A stretch of DNA of 64,000 nt from positions 1,030,399-1,094,398 of the forward strand of contig CAVPOQ010000008.1 of NCBI GenBank assembly GCA_963707145.1, read 5' to 3'. Below are positions 1-13,209 of this stretch, one piece after another. Each line of letters begins with the position of its first letter. Within the stretch, counting starts at the first letter, position 1. This stretch comes from RPQJ01 sp963707145 (GTDB taxonomy: Bacteria > Pseudomonadota > Gammaproteobacteria > Steroidobacterales > Steroidobacteraceae). Below the pieces are notes generated by a model. That model did no database searches. It was not told the DNA's origin and saw only the letters and a program-made list of their open reading frames with translations. The translations under genes were made by a program, and so were the position numbers.

Positions 1-2173
<2,173 letters not shown>

Positions 2174-2201
2174 CGCAGTCCGAATCGGCTATCGTGGCGG
2201 C

Positions 2202-3047
2202 GTGATCACGCTCGCCGCGCTGCACGTCTACCCGGTGAAGTCCTGCCGCGGGCTCGCGCTCGACGGCGCGCGCCTCGCGGCGGCCGGCCTCGAGCACGAC
2301 CGCGAGTGGATGATCGTGGGGCCCGACGGAAGGTTCGTCACCCAGCGCGAGGAGCCGCGGCTCGCGCGCGTCGCGGTGGCGCTCGCCGATGGAGCGCTGG
2401 TGCTGTCGGCGGAGGACGCGGGCTCGGTGCGCGTGCCGGTCGAAGCCGGTGGCGTCGCGGCCGGCAACGCTCGGCCGGTCGCGCCGGTCGAGGTCACCGT
2501 CTGGCGCGATCGTTGTCGCGCGTTCGATCAGGGCGACGCCGCGGCCGACTGGCTCGGCGGCTTCCTCGGCAGGCCGCTGCGGCTGGTGCGTCTCGATCCG
2601 GCCCATCGTCGCACCAGCGACTCGGCGTGGACCGGCGGCCTCGAGGCGCTGACCCGCTTCTCCGACGGCTACGCGCTGCTCGCGATCTCGCGCGCCTCGC
2701 TCGAGGATCTCAACACCCGGCTCGCGCAGCCGCTGCCCATGGACCGCTTCCGGCCCAACCTCGTGCTCGACGGCCTGCCTGCCTATGGCGAGGACGCGCT
2801 GGGCGACCTCGTCGCCGGCTCCGTGCGGCTGCGCCGCGTCAAGCCCTGCACGCGCTGCATCGTCACGACCACCGACCAGGCCAGCGGTGCGCGCGCAGGC
2901 GAGGAGCCGCTGCGCACGCTGAAGACCTACCGTTGGGACGCGTCGCTGCGGGGCGTGACCTTCGGGCAGAACCTGATCGTGGTGGCCGGCGCGGGCGAGC
3001 GGCTCGCGGTGGGGATGGAACTGCGTGCCGCGGCGGCAGCCGGCTGA
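2202..3047 (+). CDS. MOSC domain protein (YcbX-like, without ferredoxin domain)
   Basis: The 281-residue protein has an N-terminal MOSC beta-barrel (VYPVKSCRGL and the HDREWMIV region) followed by a MOSC domain with the conserved cysteine segment KPCTRCIVTTTD near residue 220. MOSC proteins bind molybdenum cofactor and act in molybdo-enzyme sulfur or N-hydroxyl reduction chemistry. E. coli YcbX carries an added C-terminal 2Fe-2S ferredoxin domain that is absent here. The GTG at 2202 lies 28 bases after the preceding stop and is chosen because homology begins immediately after it. Upstream in-frame sequence overlaps the EAL gene and is out of character. Confidence 0.88.
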   Translation: MITLAALHVYPVKSCRGLALDGARLAAAGLEHDREWMIVGPDGRFVTQREEPRLARVAVALADGALVLSAEDAGSVRVPVEAGGVAAGNARPVAPVEVTVWRDRCRAFDQGDAAADWLGGFLGRPLRLVRLDPAHRRTSDSAWTGGLEALTRFSDGYALLAISRASLEDLNTRLAQPLPMDRFRPNLVLDGLPAYGEDALGDLVAGSVRLRRVKPCTRCIVTTTDQASGARAGEEPLRTLKTYRWDASLRGVTFGQNLIVVAGAGERLAVGMELRAAAAAG

Positions 3048-3059
3048 CGGCCGCCGTCG

Positions 3060-3476
3060 CTAGCCTCGGCCAGCAGGCGACGGCCGGTGCCCGACGATCA
3101 GCGGCATCAGCGCCAGCAGCAGCAGCGCGAGGTAGTAGGCCGTGCCCGACACCGGATCCCGCGTCGCGAAGTACTCCTCGAGCGTGAGGCCGCGCAGCCG
3201 GAGGACCAGCGAGAACTCCGCGGCAATCATCAGCACGGCGGCCAGTGCGCCCATGGCGAGGCGCGCCCGCCATCCGTCCGGCACGCGCAGCCGCCGCGTC
3301 ACCCAGCGGGCCGCGAGCCAGCTGATCGCGAGCATCACCGGCAGTTCGACGAGTTCCGCCATGCGCGCACCGATACGCGGCACCAGCCACAGGATGCGGA
3401 TCGGGCCCAGCAGGAAGCCGGCGCCGAAGGTGAGCGCGAAGTAGAGCAGGCCCGCGCGGATGACCCGCCCGGTCAC
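3060..3476 (-). CDS. small polytopic membrane protein, function unknown
   Basis: About 138 residues with four likely membrane helices: near the N-terminus after GRVIRAG, in the ELPVMLAISWLAA region, in the AMGALAAVLMIAAEF region, and near the C-terminus (YYLALLLLALMPLIVG). I do not recognise a characterised family. The GTG start overlaps the thioesterase stop (GTGA), which implies translational coupling, and it is the last gene of the slyX operon. A longer frame upstream is only the shadow of the thioesterase gene. Confidence 0.72.
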   Translation of the reverse strand: MTGRVIRAGLLYFALTFGAGFLLGPIRILWLVPRIGARMAELVELPVMLAISWLAARWVTRRLRVPDGWRARLAMGALAAVLMIAAEFSLVLRLRGLTLEEYFATRDPVSGTAYYLALLLLALMPLIVGHRPSPAGRG

Positions 3477-3958
3477 GCCTTGGGCACTGCCCTGGATTCC
3501 ATCACCAGCTGCGTCTGCGACACGACGGCGCACAGCCGACCGTCGTCGCGGCGGATCGAGGTCTGCCACACCATCGTGGTGCGGCCCTTGTGCAGCGGAA
3601 CCGACTCGCCGGTCAGCACCGTGCCCTCGGGCGCCGCGGCGAGGAATTTCGTGCTCGACTCGATCGTCGTCGTCGTGCCGCCGGGCGGCATGTTCATGAA
3701 CGTGCCCACCGCACCGAGGGTGTCGGCGAAGGCCATGATCCCGCCGCCGTGCAGGATGCGACCGACCGTGCAGAGCTCGGGGCGCACGCGCAGCCGGCCG
3801 ACCACGCGATCCGGCGTCGTCTCCACGATCTCGACGCCGAGCAGTCCCGGCAGGTGCGGCGCGATCACCTGCTGGATCATCGCCGGCGTCAACGCGGCAG
3901 CCGGCGCAGTGGCGGCAGGTCCGGACGCGGATTTCGAATCGTCACGCGGCGAGTTCAT
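3473..3958 (-). CDS. PaaI/YdiI-type hotdog thioesterase
   Basis: The 161-residue protein fits the hotdog acyl-CoA thioesterase family. It has the LHGG signature (GRILHGGGIMAFADTLGAVG) at about residues 70-90 and a following strand TTTIESSTKFLAA. Family members hydrolyse small or aromatic acyl-CoA thioesters in the cytoplasm; the substrate cannot be read from sequence. ATG 3958 overlaps the stop of the upstream membrane-protein gene (ATGA), and its own stop overlaps the next gene start, so three genes are coupled head to tail. Confidence 0.88.
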   Translation of the reverse strand: MNSPRDDSKSASGPAATAPAAALTPAMIQQVIAPHLPGLLGVEIVETTPDRVVGRLRVRPELCTVGRILHGGGIMAFADTLGAVGTFMNMPPGGTTTTIESSTKFLAAAPEGTVLTGESVPLHKGRTTMVWQTSIRRDDGRLCAVVSQTQLVMESRAVPKA

Positions 3959-4350
3959 TTTCCGACCTCCCTGGGCCGCCACACCTGCGGCGAGTGGAAC
4001 GCATAGCGGTACGCGGCATAGAAGGCAGGGGCCACCAGCAGCAGCATCAGTGCCACCACCGCGATGGCGTCGCGGCCGGCGATCGCGGCCGGGATCGTGG
4101 TGATCAGCGTCGCGGCGGACACGACCCAGAATGCAGGACCCCAGTAGCGGTGCGCGCCGATCGGGCGCTGCAGCGCATAGCCCCAGGTGGCGAGCAGCAG
4201 CACCAGGGTCAGCACCCAGTTCGCGAGCGTGCGCGCGTCCACGGCGCCGTGGCCCAGGTTCCACGCCTCGCCCATCACGATCGCGGCGGTGAGCAGTGCG
4301 GCGTAGACGGTCCAGACCCGGCGGATCGGCGTTGGGGAGTTCATCTGCAC
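3955..4350 (-). CDS. four-helix membrane protein, function unknown
   Basis: About 131 residues with four hydrophobic stretches: VWTVYAALLTAAIVMGEAW, ANWVLTLVLLLATWGYAL, FWVVSAATLITTIPAAIAG and AIAVVALMLLLVAPAFYAA. No characterised family was recognised. Translation could start at GTG 4350 or at the in-frame ATG 4344. It follows slyX by 27 bases and overlaps the thioesterase start by four, so it sits in the middle of the slyX-thioesterase operon. Confidence 0.75.
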   Translation of the reverse strand: MQMNSPTPIRRVWTVYAALLTAAIVMGEAWNLGHGAVDARTLANWVLTLVLLLATWGYALQRPIGAHRYWGPAFWVVSAATLITTIPAAIAGRDAIAVVALMLLLVAPAFYAAYRYAFHSPQVWRPREVGK

Positions 4351-4377
4351 GATCGAAGGCGGAGACGGGCCGGGCGC

Positions 4378-4614
4378 TCAGTAATGAGGCGGGATCTCGA
4401 CGGGGGACGCATCGGCGCTGCGGTCGTCGATCTCCTCGACCTGCTGGCGCAGTCGCTGGTGCAGGGCGAGCACGGCATCGAGCTGCTGCTGCTGGCGGTA
4501 GAGCACGTCGCTCAGTTCCTGCACCGCCCGCTCGACGTGCGCGAGCTTGAACTCGACGGCCTCGATGCGCGCCGCGTCGGCGTCGCGCGCATCGGGTTGG
4601 TGGGTAGAGCTCAT
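4378..4614 (-). CDS. slyX: SlyX family protein
   Basis: The 78-residue protein has the SlyX hallmarks: a coiled-coil core (RIEAVEFKLAHVERAVQEL), the YRQQQQLDAV segment and the C-terminal PPHY tail. The exact role of SlyX is unknown; the name comes from its position near slyD in E. coli. ATG 4614 is chosen because the preceding in-frame codons look unrelated. It is the first gene of a four-gene minus-strand operon and diverges from the membrane gene at 4662 across 47 bases that must carry both promoters. Confidence 0.9.
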   Translation of the reverse strand: MSSTHQPDARDADAARIEAVEFKLAHVERAVQELSDVLYRQQQQLDAVLALHQRLRQQVEEIDDRSADASPVEIPPHY

Positions 4615-4661
4615 GGCGCCGTCTTGTACCATACGACGGCGATGATGCCATCCGCCGCAAC

Positions 4662-5120
4662 GTGCCGGTCGCGCCGGGGATCGGCGCCGTGAGGCCCCTC
4701 CCGCCCGCGCTGCGCGCCGCAGTCGGCTATCTTTTGCTCACCGGCGTCGGCACGCTGCTCTACTGGATCGATTTCTTCGTCGCCGGCAACGTGCACGTGC
4801 GCGACGACGCCGTCTACCTCGCCTTCGAACGCGCCTTCCCGCTCGCCGACGCGTGGATGGCGGCCTGCGCGCTGGCCGGCGCGGTGGGACTCCTGCGGCG
4901 CCGGCCGTGGGGATTACTCTTCGGCCTGCTCGCCGCCTCGGCGCAGGTGTTCCTCGCGCTGATGGACCTGCTGTTCAACCTCAACGAAGGCAACTACGCG
5001 ATCGCCTCGGGCCCGATGGCCTTCGAGTTGCTGATCAACGTCGTGCTGCTGGTGGGTGCGCCGCTGCTGATCGCCGTGCTGTGGCGACGGCGCGAGGTGC
5101 TGCTTCAGCAGCGATCGTAG
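4662..5120 (+). CDS. polytopic membrane protein, function unknown
   Basis: About 152 residues with four likely membrane helices (AVGYLLLTGVGTLLYWIDFF, the ADAWMAACALAGAVGLL region, LLFGLLAASAQVFLALMDLL and ELLINVVLLVGAPLLIAVLW). No family was recognised. GTG 4662 or GTG 4689 could be the start, and neither has a clear ribosome-binding site. It diverges from slyX and converges with the OPT transporter. Confidence 0.7.
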   Translation: MPVAPGIGAVRPLPPALRAAVGYLLLTGVGTLLYWIDFFVAGNVHVRDDAVYLAFERAFPLADAWMAACALAGAVGLLRRRPWGLLFGLLAASAQVFLALMDLLFNLNEGNYAIASGPMAFELLINVVLLVGAPLLIAVLWRRREVLLQQRS

Positions 5121-5180
5121 CGAGATTTCCTCGCGCGGGCCTGCCGCGGGGCCGGGAGGCGAGGCCGCGCCGCGTCACTC

Positions 5181-7083
<1,903 letters not shown>

Positions 7084-7268
7084 GACCGAGCCGGGTGGGA
7101 AAACGAAGCCGCCCGATGCGCCGACCGCCGTGCGTTCATCCGCGATGACGAACTGCGTCCGCGGCTCGCGCGGCCGCCGCGACTCCCCTACGATGCGCGA
7201 CCGCAGTCGGCCGCGACGCCGATCGAGTGGCGGCCGTGCACGCGGGTCGCATCGCGAAGGAATCCATC

Positions 7269-8400
7269 ATGATCGAACGACGTCACCCGCTCGTCTCGCC
7301 CGCGCCGGGCACCACCCGCGAATTCACGAGCCTGCACTACGGCCCGGCGGGCACGGGCCTCAAGGCGATGATCCAGGCCTCGCTGCACGCCGACGAGGTG
7401 CCGGCGATGCTGGTCGCGCACTACCTGCGCCGACGCCTCGCCGAGCTCGAGGCGCGCGGCGCGCTCAAGGGCGAGGTGGTGCTGGTGCCGTTCGCGAATC
7501 CGATCGGGCTCGCACAGCGCGTGCTGCAGTCCGTCGAGGGCCGCTTCGACCTTGCGAGCGGCGAGAACTTCAACCGTCGCTACGCCGACCTCGTGCCGCG
7601 CGCCTGCGAGCTGCTGGTGGCGAAGCCCGGCGACGGGTCGAACCCGGGCGTGCCCGTGGTCCGCGAGGCGCTGCGCCAGGCCTGCGCGGAACTGCCGGCC
7701 GCGACCGAGCTCGAGAGCCTGCGCCGCACGCTGCTCGGCCTCGCGATCGACGCCGACGTGGTGCTCGACCTGCACTGCGACAACGAGGCGGTGCTGCACC
7801 TCTACACCGCGCCCGAGTTGTGGCCCGACGTGGAGCCACTGGCGCGCCTGATGGGTGCGCGCGCGGTGCTGGTGGCCGAGGGTTCGGGCGACGAGCCTTT
7901 CGACGAGGCCTGCTCGCTGGTGTGGCCGCGCCTCGCCGCGGAGCTCACCAGGCGCCTCGGCCGCACCGTGACGCTGCCCGCGGCCTGCGTGGCGGTCACG
8001 GTCGAGCTGCGCGGCGAGACCGACGTGCGTCACGAGCTGGCTGCGGACGATGCGGAGAAGATCATCCAGTACCTCGCCGTGCGCGGTCTCGTCGACGGCG
8101 CGCCCGCGATGCTGCCACCGCTTGCCTGCGAGCCCACGCCGCTCGCGGGTTCGATCCCGCTGGTGGCGCCGCACGCCGGCGTGTCGGTGTTCCGTGCCGA
8201 GCTCGGCGCCACGCTGCGGCGCGGCGATCCGGTCGTGGACATCGTCGATCCGCAGACGGGCAACGTCACCACGCTGGAGAGCCCGACCGACGGCGTGTTC
8301 TATGCGCGCGAGAGCCGGCGGTTCGTGCGTGCCCGGCATCCGCGTCGCCAAGGTCGCGGGCCACGACGCGGTGCGCAAGGGGCGGCTGCTGTCGGACTGA
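7269..8400 (+). CDS. succinylglutamate desuccinylase/aspartoacylase-family hydrolase, C-terminal frame break
   Basis: The AstE/AspA family comprises zinc amidohydrolases of M14 fold. The metal-binding HADE (His40, Glu43) and the later DLHCDNEAVLHLYT segment are visible, and the C-terminal region has the beta-barrel part of deacylases (residues about 290-360). The frame breaks near 8,325: FYARESRRFVRA continues in another frame as IRVAKVAGHDAVRKGRLLSD and stops at 8400. ATG 7269 has a GAAGGA ribosome-binding site eight bases upstream. It sits next to an arginine/ornithine catabolic module, so an N-acyl amino acid or guanidino-acid substrate is plausible. That is inference. Confidence 0.86.
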
Positions 8401-8414
8401 GGACTGCCGCGGCC

Positions 8415-8440
8415 GCCGGCGCCGCGACGATCGCGCCGGC
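8415..8440. terminator. GC hairpin between convergent genes
   Basis: A perfect 8-bp stem (GCCGGCGC at 8415-8422, GCGCCGGC at 8433-8440) with a 10-base loop lies in the 61 bases between two convergent stops. No U-tract follows on either strand, so its role as a terminator is only a positional guess. Confidence 0.3.
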
Positions 8441-8461
8441 ATCGCCCCGGTGCCCGGTGAC

Positions 8462-8884
8462 TCAGAGCTTGAACGTCGACAGCAGCAGGCTCGTCTCGGT
8501 GCGCGACACGCCCTCGAGCTGACGGAGGCGGCCGAGCACGCGGTCGAAGGCCTCGAGGCTGTCGGCGCGCAGCTCGGCGACGATGTCCCAGCGGCCGTTG
8601 GTGCTGTGCAGGGCGCTGACCGCCGGCTCGCCGCGCAGAGCCTCGATCACGCCGTCCACCCGGTTGCCCTCGACCGCGATGGTCGTGAGCGCGCGGATGC
8701 GGTGCTCCTCGACGTCCGGCCGCAGGCGCACCGTGTAGCCCACGATCGTGCCGTCCGCCTCGAGGCGGGCGAGACGGTTCTGCACCGTGCCGCGCGCCAC
8801 CCCGAGCGCCTCGGCCAGCGAGGCGATGGTGGCGCGGGCATCGTGGCGCAGCAGCGCGATCAGGCGGCGGTCGGTGTCGTCCAT
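8462..8884 (-). CDS. Lrp/AsnC-family transcriptional regulator
   Basis: The 140-residue protein has an N-terminal winged helix-turn-helix (LIALLRHDARATIASLAEAL with the recognition part ARGTVQNRLARLEADGTI, residues about 5-50). A RAM ligand-binding domain (residues about 65-140) follows, with NGRWDIVAELRA. Family members bind amino acids and often control a divergent catabolic gene. It is divergent from ornithine cyclodeaminase, with an inverted repeat in the shared promoter, so it probably regulates ocd-arginase in response to arginine, ornithine or proline, and itself. Confidence 0.93.
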   Translation of the reverse strand: MDDTDRRLIALLRHDARATIASLAEALGVARGTVQNRLARLEADGTIVGYTVRLRPDVEEHRIRALTTIAVEGNRVDGVIEALRGEPAVSALHSTNGRWDIVAELRADSLEAFDRVLGRLRQLEGVSRTETSLLLSTFKL

Positions 8885-8933
8885 CGAAGGGCCTCCGCAG
8901 GGCGAGCCTGCTCAAATCGCCAATAGCATCTGA

Positions 8934-8961
8934 CAATTTGCCAGAAATGGGCGGCAAGTTG
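8934..8961. promoter_or_regulatory. candidate Lrp-type operator
   Basis: CAATTTGCC (8934-8942) and GGCAAGTTG (8953-8961) form an inverted repeat with one mismatch and a 10-base spacer, in an AT-richer patch of the 166-base lrp/ocd intergenic region. Position and symmetry suit a dimeric regulator encoded next door. Binding is inferred. Confidence 0.5.
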
Positions 8962-9050
8962 AACGCTTCTCTGTCTATTAACTGGCCGAGGATCGGCAGA
9001 ACAATAGGCCTCGCGAGCCCAGCCGGGCCCGCCTCGCGGGGAGAAGAACC

Positions 9051-10163
9051 ATGGTGGACTACACGGGCATCGAGCGCGTCCGCGAACTGGTGTCGCGGAC
9101 CGGGACCGCAGCCTTCATCGAGGCGCTGGCGGGCGAGATCGAGGCGGACTTCCGCCGCTGGGACGAATTCGACAAGTCGCCCCGGCACGCGGTGCATTCG
9201 CCGGTCGGCGTGATCGAGCTGATGCCGATCAGCGACGGCCGCCTGTACTCGTTCAAGTACGTCAACGGGCATCCCGGCAACACCGCCGCGGGCCTGCTCA
9301 CGGTGACGGCCTTCGGCGTGCTCGCCGAGGTGGCCACCGGCTACCCGCTGCTGCTGTCGGAACTCACGCTCACCACCGCGCTGCGCACCGCTGCGATGTC
9401 GGCGCTGGCCGCGCGCTGGATGGCGCGCCCGGACAGCCACTCGATGGCGCTGATCGGCAACGGCGCGCAGAGCGAGTTCCAGGCGATCGGCTTCCACCAC
9501 CTGCTCGGCATCCGCGAGCTGCGCCTCTTCGACGTGGACCCGGCCGCGACCACCAAGCTCATGCACAACCTCGAGAGGCTCGAACTGCCCGGGCTGCGCG
9601 TGCTGCGCTGCGCATCCACCGCCGAGGCGGTGCGCGGCGCGGACATCGTCACCACCGTCACCGCCGACAAGCGCTATGCCACGATCCTCACGCCCGAGAT
9701 GATCGAGCCCGGCATGCACCTCAATGCCGTCGGCGGCGACTGCCCGGGCAAGACCGAACTGGCGGCCGCGATCCTCGCCCGTCCCGACGCGCGCGTCGTG
9801 GTCGAGTACGAGCCGCAGTCGCGCGTCGAGGGCGAGGTGCAGCAGATGCCCGCGGACTTCCCGGTCATCGAGTTCGCGCAGGTGCTCGCCGGTACTGCCA
9901 GCGGCCGCGCGCACGACCGCGAGGTGACGATCTTCGACTCGGTGGGATTCGCGCTCGAGGACTTCTCCGCGCTGCGCTACCTGCATCGCCTGCATCGCGA
10001 CGAGCGCGGCAGCCGCAGCACCATCGACCTGGTGCCCGAACTCGACAATCCCAAGGACCTGTTCGCGCTGATCCGCGGCGATGCCGAGGGCGCGGTCGCC
10101 GGCGTGCCTCCCGCCGCGCGTGCGGGCGCGGCGGCCGTCGCACCGCGGCGGGCCACCGCATGA
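9051..10163 (+). CDS. ornithine cyclodeaminase
   Basis: The 370-residue protein belongs to the ornithine cyclodeaminase/mu-crystallin family, which converts L-ornithine to L-proline and ammonia with NAD. Visible signatures are the Rossmann segment ALIGNGAQSEFQAI, the substrate-side SFKYVNGHPGN, the DIVTTVTADK strand and NAVGGDCPGKTEL. The length fits the longer bacterial type. ATG 9051 follows AGAAGAACC. It diverges from the Lrp gene and is followed 13 bases later by arginase, so the pair would take arginine to ornithine and then to proline. Confidence 0.94.
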   Translation: MVDYTGIERVRELVSRTGTAAFIEALAGEIEADFRRWDEFDKSPRHAVHSPVGVIELMPISDGRLYSFKYVNGHPGNTAAGLLTVTAFGVLAEVATGYPLLLSELTLTTALRTAAMSALAARWMARPDSHSMALIGNGAQSEFQAIGFHHLLGIRELRLFDVDPAATTKLMHNLERLELPGLRVLRCASTAEAVRGADIVTTVTADKRYATILTPEMIEPGMHLNAVGGDCPGKTELAAAILARPDARVVVEYEPQSRVEGEVQQMPADFPVIEFAQVLAGTASGRAHDREVTIFDSVGFALEDFSALRYLHRLHRDERGSRSTIDLVPELDNPKDLFALIRGDAEGAVAGVPPAARAGAAAVAPRRATA

Positions 10164-10176
10164 GCGGCCGGCGCGC

Positions 10177-11122
10177 GTGCGGGCCGCGGCGCTGATCGGC
10201 GCGCCGACCGACATCGGCGCGAGCGAGCGGGGCGCGTCCATGGGGCCCGAGGCGCTGCGCGTCGCGGGCGTGCAGCGGCGGCTCGAGGAGTACGGCCTCG
10301 AGGTCGTGGACCGCGGCAACCTCGCCGGTCCCGTCAACCCGGTCCAGCCGCCGGTGGACGGTTACCGCCACCTCGACGAAGTCGTCGCCTGGAACCGCCT
10401 CGTGCACGACGCGGTGTACGCCGAACTGCGCGACGGCCGCCTGCCGGTGCTGCTCGGCGGCGACCACTCGCTCGGCATCGGCTCGATCAGCGCCGTGGCG
10501 CGGCACTGCCGGGCCTCGGGGCGGCGGCTGCGGGTGCTGTGGCTCGACGCCCACGCCGACTTCAACACCCACGAGCTCTCCCCGAGCGGCAACCTGCACG
10601 GCATGCCGCTCGCCTGCCTGTGCGGCTTCGGGCCGCGCGAGCTGCTCGCGCTCGCCGGTCCCGTGCCTGCGGTCACGCCTGACTGCCTGCGGCTGGTGGG
10701 CGTGCGCAGCGTGGATCCGGGCGAACGGCGCTTCGTGCACGCGCAGGGCATCGAGGTGTTCGACATGCGCTACGTGGACGAGATGGGCATGCGCGCCACG
10801 ATGGACGCGGCGCTCGCGGGCATCGACGAGCGACACGCACCTGCACGTGAGCTTCGACGTGGACTTCCTCGACCCCGAGATCGCCCCCGGCGTCGGCACG
10901 ACGGTGCCCGGCGGCCCGACCTACCGCGAGGCGCAGCTCTGCATGGAGATGATCGCCGACACCGGATGCCTCGGCTCGCTCGACATCGTCGAGCTGAATC
11001 CGGCCTTCGACCTGCGCAACCGCACCGCGACACTGGCGGTGGACCTCGTCGAGTCGCTGTTCGGGAAGAGCACGCTGATGCGGCAGCAAGACAGGGGACG
11101 TTCCCCCGTCACCTCAGATTAG
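10177..11122 (+). CDS. rocF: arginase, one frame break
   Basis: Ureohydrolase family: GGDHSLGIG, LWLDAHADFNT and SFDVDFLDPEIAPGVGT carry the His and Asp ligands of the binuclear manganese site. The NLHGMPLACL segment and the short length favour arginase over agmatinase. The product would be ornithine, the substrate of the upstream ocd. An extra base near 10,830 (GGC ATC GAC GAG then C GAC ACG CAC) shifts the frame just before the third metal motif; removing it restores GIDEDTHLHVSF. GTG 10177 is the first start compatible with the family N-terminus. Confidence 0.9.
11090..11110. terminator. hairpin at the end of arginase
   Basis: The core GGGGACGTTCCCC (11094-11106) is an inverted repeat extended by GAC and GTC on either side. 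It lies inside the last codons of arginase, just before the convergent rlpA stop. It could be a terminator or a REP-like insertion that supplies the arginase C-terminus; there is no U-tract. Confidence 0.3.
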
Positions 11123-11141
11123 GAGAGTGTCCGCTGCCTCC

Positions 11142-11594
11142 TCACAGCAGCTCGATGCGGGCTTTCACCACGCCGTCGTCCACGAACCCAAGCTCGCGGG
11201 CGGCGGCGTTCGACAGGTCGGCGATGCGGCCCCCGACGTAGGGCCCGCGATCGTTCACGCGCACGACCACGCTGCGGCTGTTCTCCAGGTTCGTCACCCG
11301 CACGCGGCTGCCGAACTCGAGCGAGCGGTGGGCCATGGTCAGCTCGTGGGTGTCGAACACCTCGCCGTTCGCGGTGCGCCGGCCGTGGAAGCCCGGCCCG
11401 TACCAGGAGACCCGGCCCTGCTGGACCCACTCGGGCACGGTGTCCGGGAACGACGGGCCCCTGCCGGTCGGCGCGGCGACGAGCAGGGCGGCGAGCGCCG
11501 CCACGGTGGCCAGCACGACGGTCGGCCGCGCAGGACCGGTCTCCGGCCTCGGGCGGGCACAGGCGGGCAATGGCAGTGCGTATTGATGTTGCAT
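11142..11594 (-). CDS. rlpA: RlpA-like septal ring lytic transglycosylase (DPBB domain)
   Basis: The 150-residue protein has one hydrophobic N-terminal segment (VVLATVAALAALLVAAP) acting as signal or anchor. A double-psi beta-barrel of the RlpA type follows at about 65-148: SWYGPGFHGRRTANGE, the THELTMAHRSLEFGSRVRV segment and VRVNDRGPYVGGRIADLS. RlpA cleaves denuded glycan strands during cell separation. No lipobox Cys and no C-terminal SPOR domain are visible, unlike E. coli RlpA, so this is a short form. It is convergent with arginase and divergent from the M28 peptidase. Confidence 0.88.
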   Translation of the reverse strand: MQHQYALPLPACARPRPETGPARPTVVLATVAALAALLVAAPTGRGPSFPDTVPEWVQQGRVSWYGPGFHGRRTANGEVFDTHELTMAHRSLEFGSRVRVTNLENSRSVVVRVNDRGPYVGGRIADLSNAAARELGFVDDGVVKARIELL

Positions 11595-11669
11595 TGCAGC
11601 ATAGACCGCTGACCCGCGGGGATGGTTCCCCTGCGGTCCCGCCGGGCGGTCGTGTAACCTCCCGCCCCC

Positions 11670-13188
11670 ATGCCCCGTCCCCGCATCGCCGGCCGAACGG
11701 CGTTCCTGCTCACCCTCGGCCTCACCGCCGCCACCGCGCCCTGCGCCCGGGCTGCCGGTCCGGCCGCGCTCGCGGCCGAGGCCCCGCTCGCCCCCGCCGC
11801 GCTGGCCGAAGCCCGTGCCCTGCGCGAACGGGCGCTCGCCGACGACACCGCCTACGAACTGATCCGCTCGCTCACCACCGAGGTGGGCCCGCGACCGGCA
11901 GGCTCGCCCGGCGACGCGCGCGCCGTGGCGTGGGCCGTGGAGCGGCTGCGCGCGCTCGGCTTCGAGAACGTGCGAGCCGAGCCCGTCACGGTGCCGCGCT
12001 GGGTGCGCGGCGAGGCGCACGCGGAGATCGTCGCGCCGTGGCCGCAGACGCTCGCGGTCGCCGCACTCGGCGGCAGCGTCGCCACACCGCCCGGCGGGCT
12101 CGAGGCGGCGGTGGTGCCGTTCACGAAGATCGAGGACCTCGAGGCCCAGCCGCGCGAGAACATCGCCGGGCGCATCGTGTTCTTCACCCACCGCATGGAG
12201 CGCTCGCGCGACGGGCACGGCTACGGCACGGCGGTGGAGGCGCGCGGTCGCGGCGCCGCGGCGGCGGCGAAGCTCGGCGCCGTCGCGATGGTGATGCGTT
12301 CCTCGGGCACCTCGAGCGCGCGCACGCCGCACACCGGCGCGCAGCGCGTGGCGGACGGCATCCCGCCGATTCCCGCGCTGGCGCTGTCGAATCCCGACGC
12401 CGACCTGCTCGAGCAGCAGCTCGCGAGCGGCCGCGAGGTGCGGCTGCGGCTCTCGAACACCTCGCGCTGGGACGGCGAGGCGCAGTCGGCGAACGTGATC
12501 GGGGAGATCCGCGGCCGCGGCCTCGCCGAGGAGATCGTGCTGCTCGGCGCGCACCTCGACTCCTGGGACCTCGGCACCGGCGCCCACGACGACGGCGCGG
12601 GGGTCGCGATCATGACCGCGGCGGCGAAGCTGGTCGGCGAGGCGCAGCGTCGGCCGAAGCGCACGATCCGCGTGGTGCTCTATGCCAACGAGGAGTTCGG
12701 GCTGTCCGGCGCGAAGGCCTATGCCGCGGCCTACTCGGGCGCGGTGGACCGGCACGTGCTCGGCCTCGAGTCGGACGGGGGCGCGTTCCGGCCCTACGGC
12801 CTCGCGGCGCGCGTCGGGCCCGACCGGCTGGCGCTGGTGCGCGCGATGCAGTCGGTGATCGAGCCGCTCGGCGTCGGCTATTTCGGCACCGAGGCGAGCG
12901 GCGGCGCGGACCTCGGGCCGCTGCGCGAGCGCGGCATGCCGGTCATGGACATCCACACCGACACGCAGCCCTACTTCGATCTGCACCACACCGCCGACGA
13001 CACCTTCGACAAGGTCGACGCCGGAACTCGTCAGGCTCAACGTCGCGGCATTCGCCGCGATCGCCTACCTGGCGGCGGAGGCGGAGGGCGGGTTCGGGAG
13101 GCTGCCGGTGAAGGCCGAGAAGGCGCCGCCCCCAGACGTGCCGCCGGCCGCACCACCGGCCACACCGCCAGCCAGGGCGCGCCAGTGA
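11670..13188 (+). CDS. secreted M28-family aminopeptidase with PA domain, one frame break
   Basis: An N-terminal signal peptide (about residues 1-28, ending CARAAG) is followed by a PA insert (about 130-260) and an M28 zinc peptidase domain. Metal and catalytic residues are visible in LLGAHLDSWDLGTGAHDDGAG, YANEEFGLSG, LESDGG and LHHTADDT. The family hydrolyses N-terminal residues of peptides in the periplasm or outside. An extra G near 13,020 shifts the frame after FDKVD; removing it gives PELVRLNVAAFAAIAYL and a Pro-rich tail ending at TGA 13188. Uncorrected, the frame would run on to 13,217 with low-complexity residues. Confidence 0.88.
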
Positions 13189-13209
13189 GCGCGCCGCCGG
13201 AGGCTGCGC

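Noticed and set aside
7188..10337. A 1,049-codon open frame on the minus strand
   Set aside because: It is the antisense shadow of the hydrolase, Lrp and cyclodeaminase region. The product is a His/Arg/Asp/Gly-rich string with no domain, caused by high G+C.
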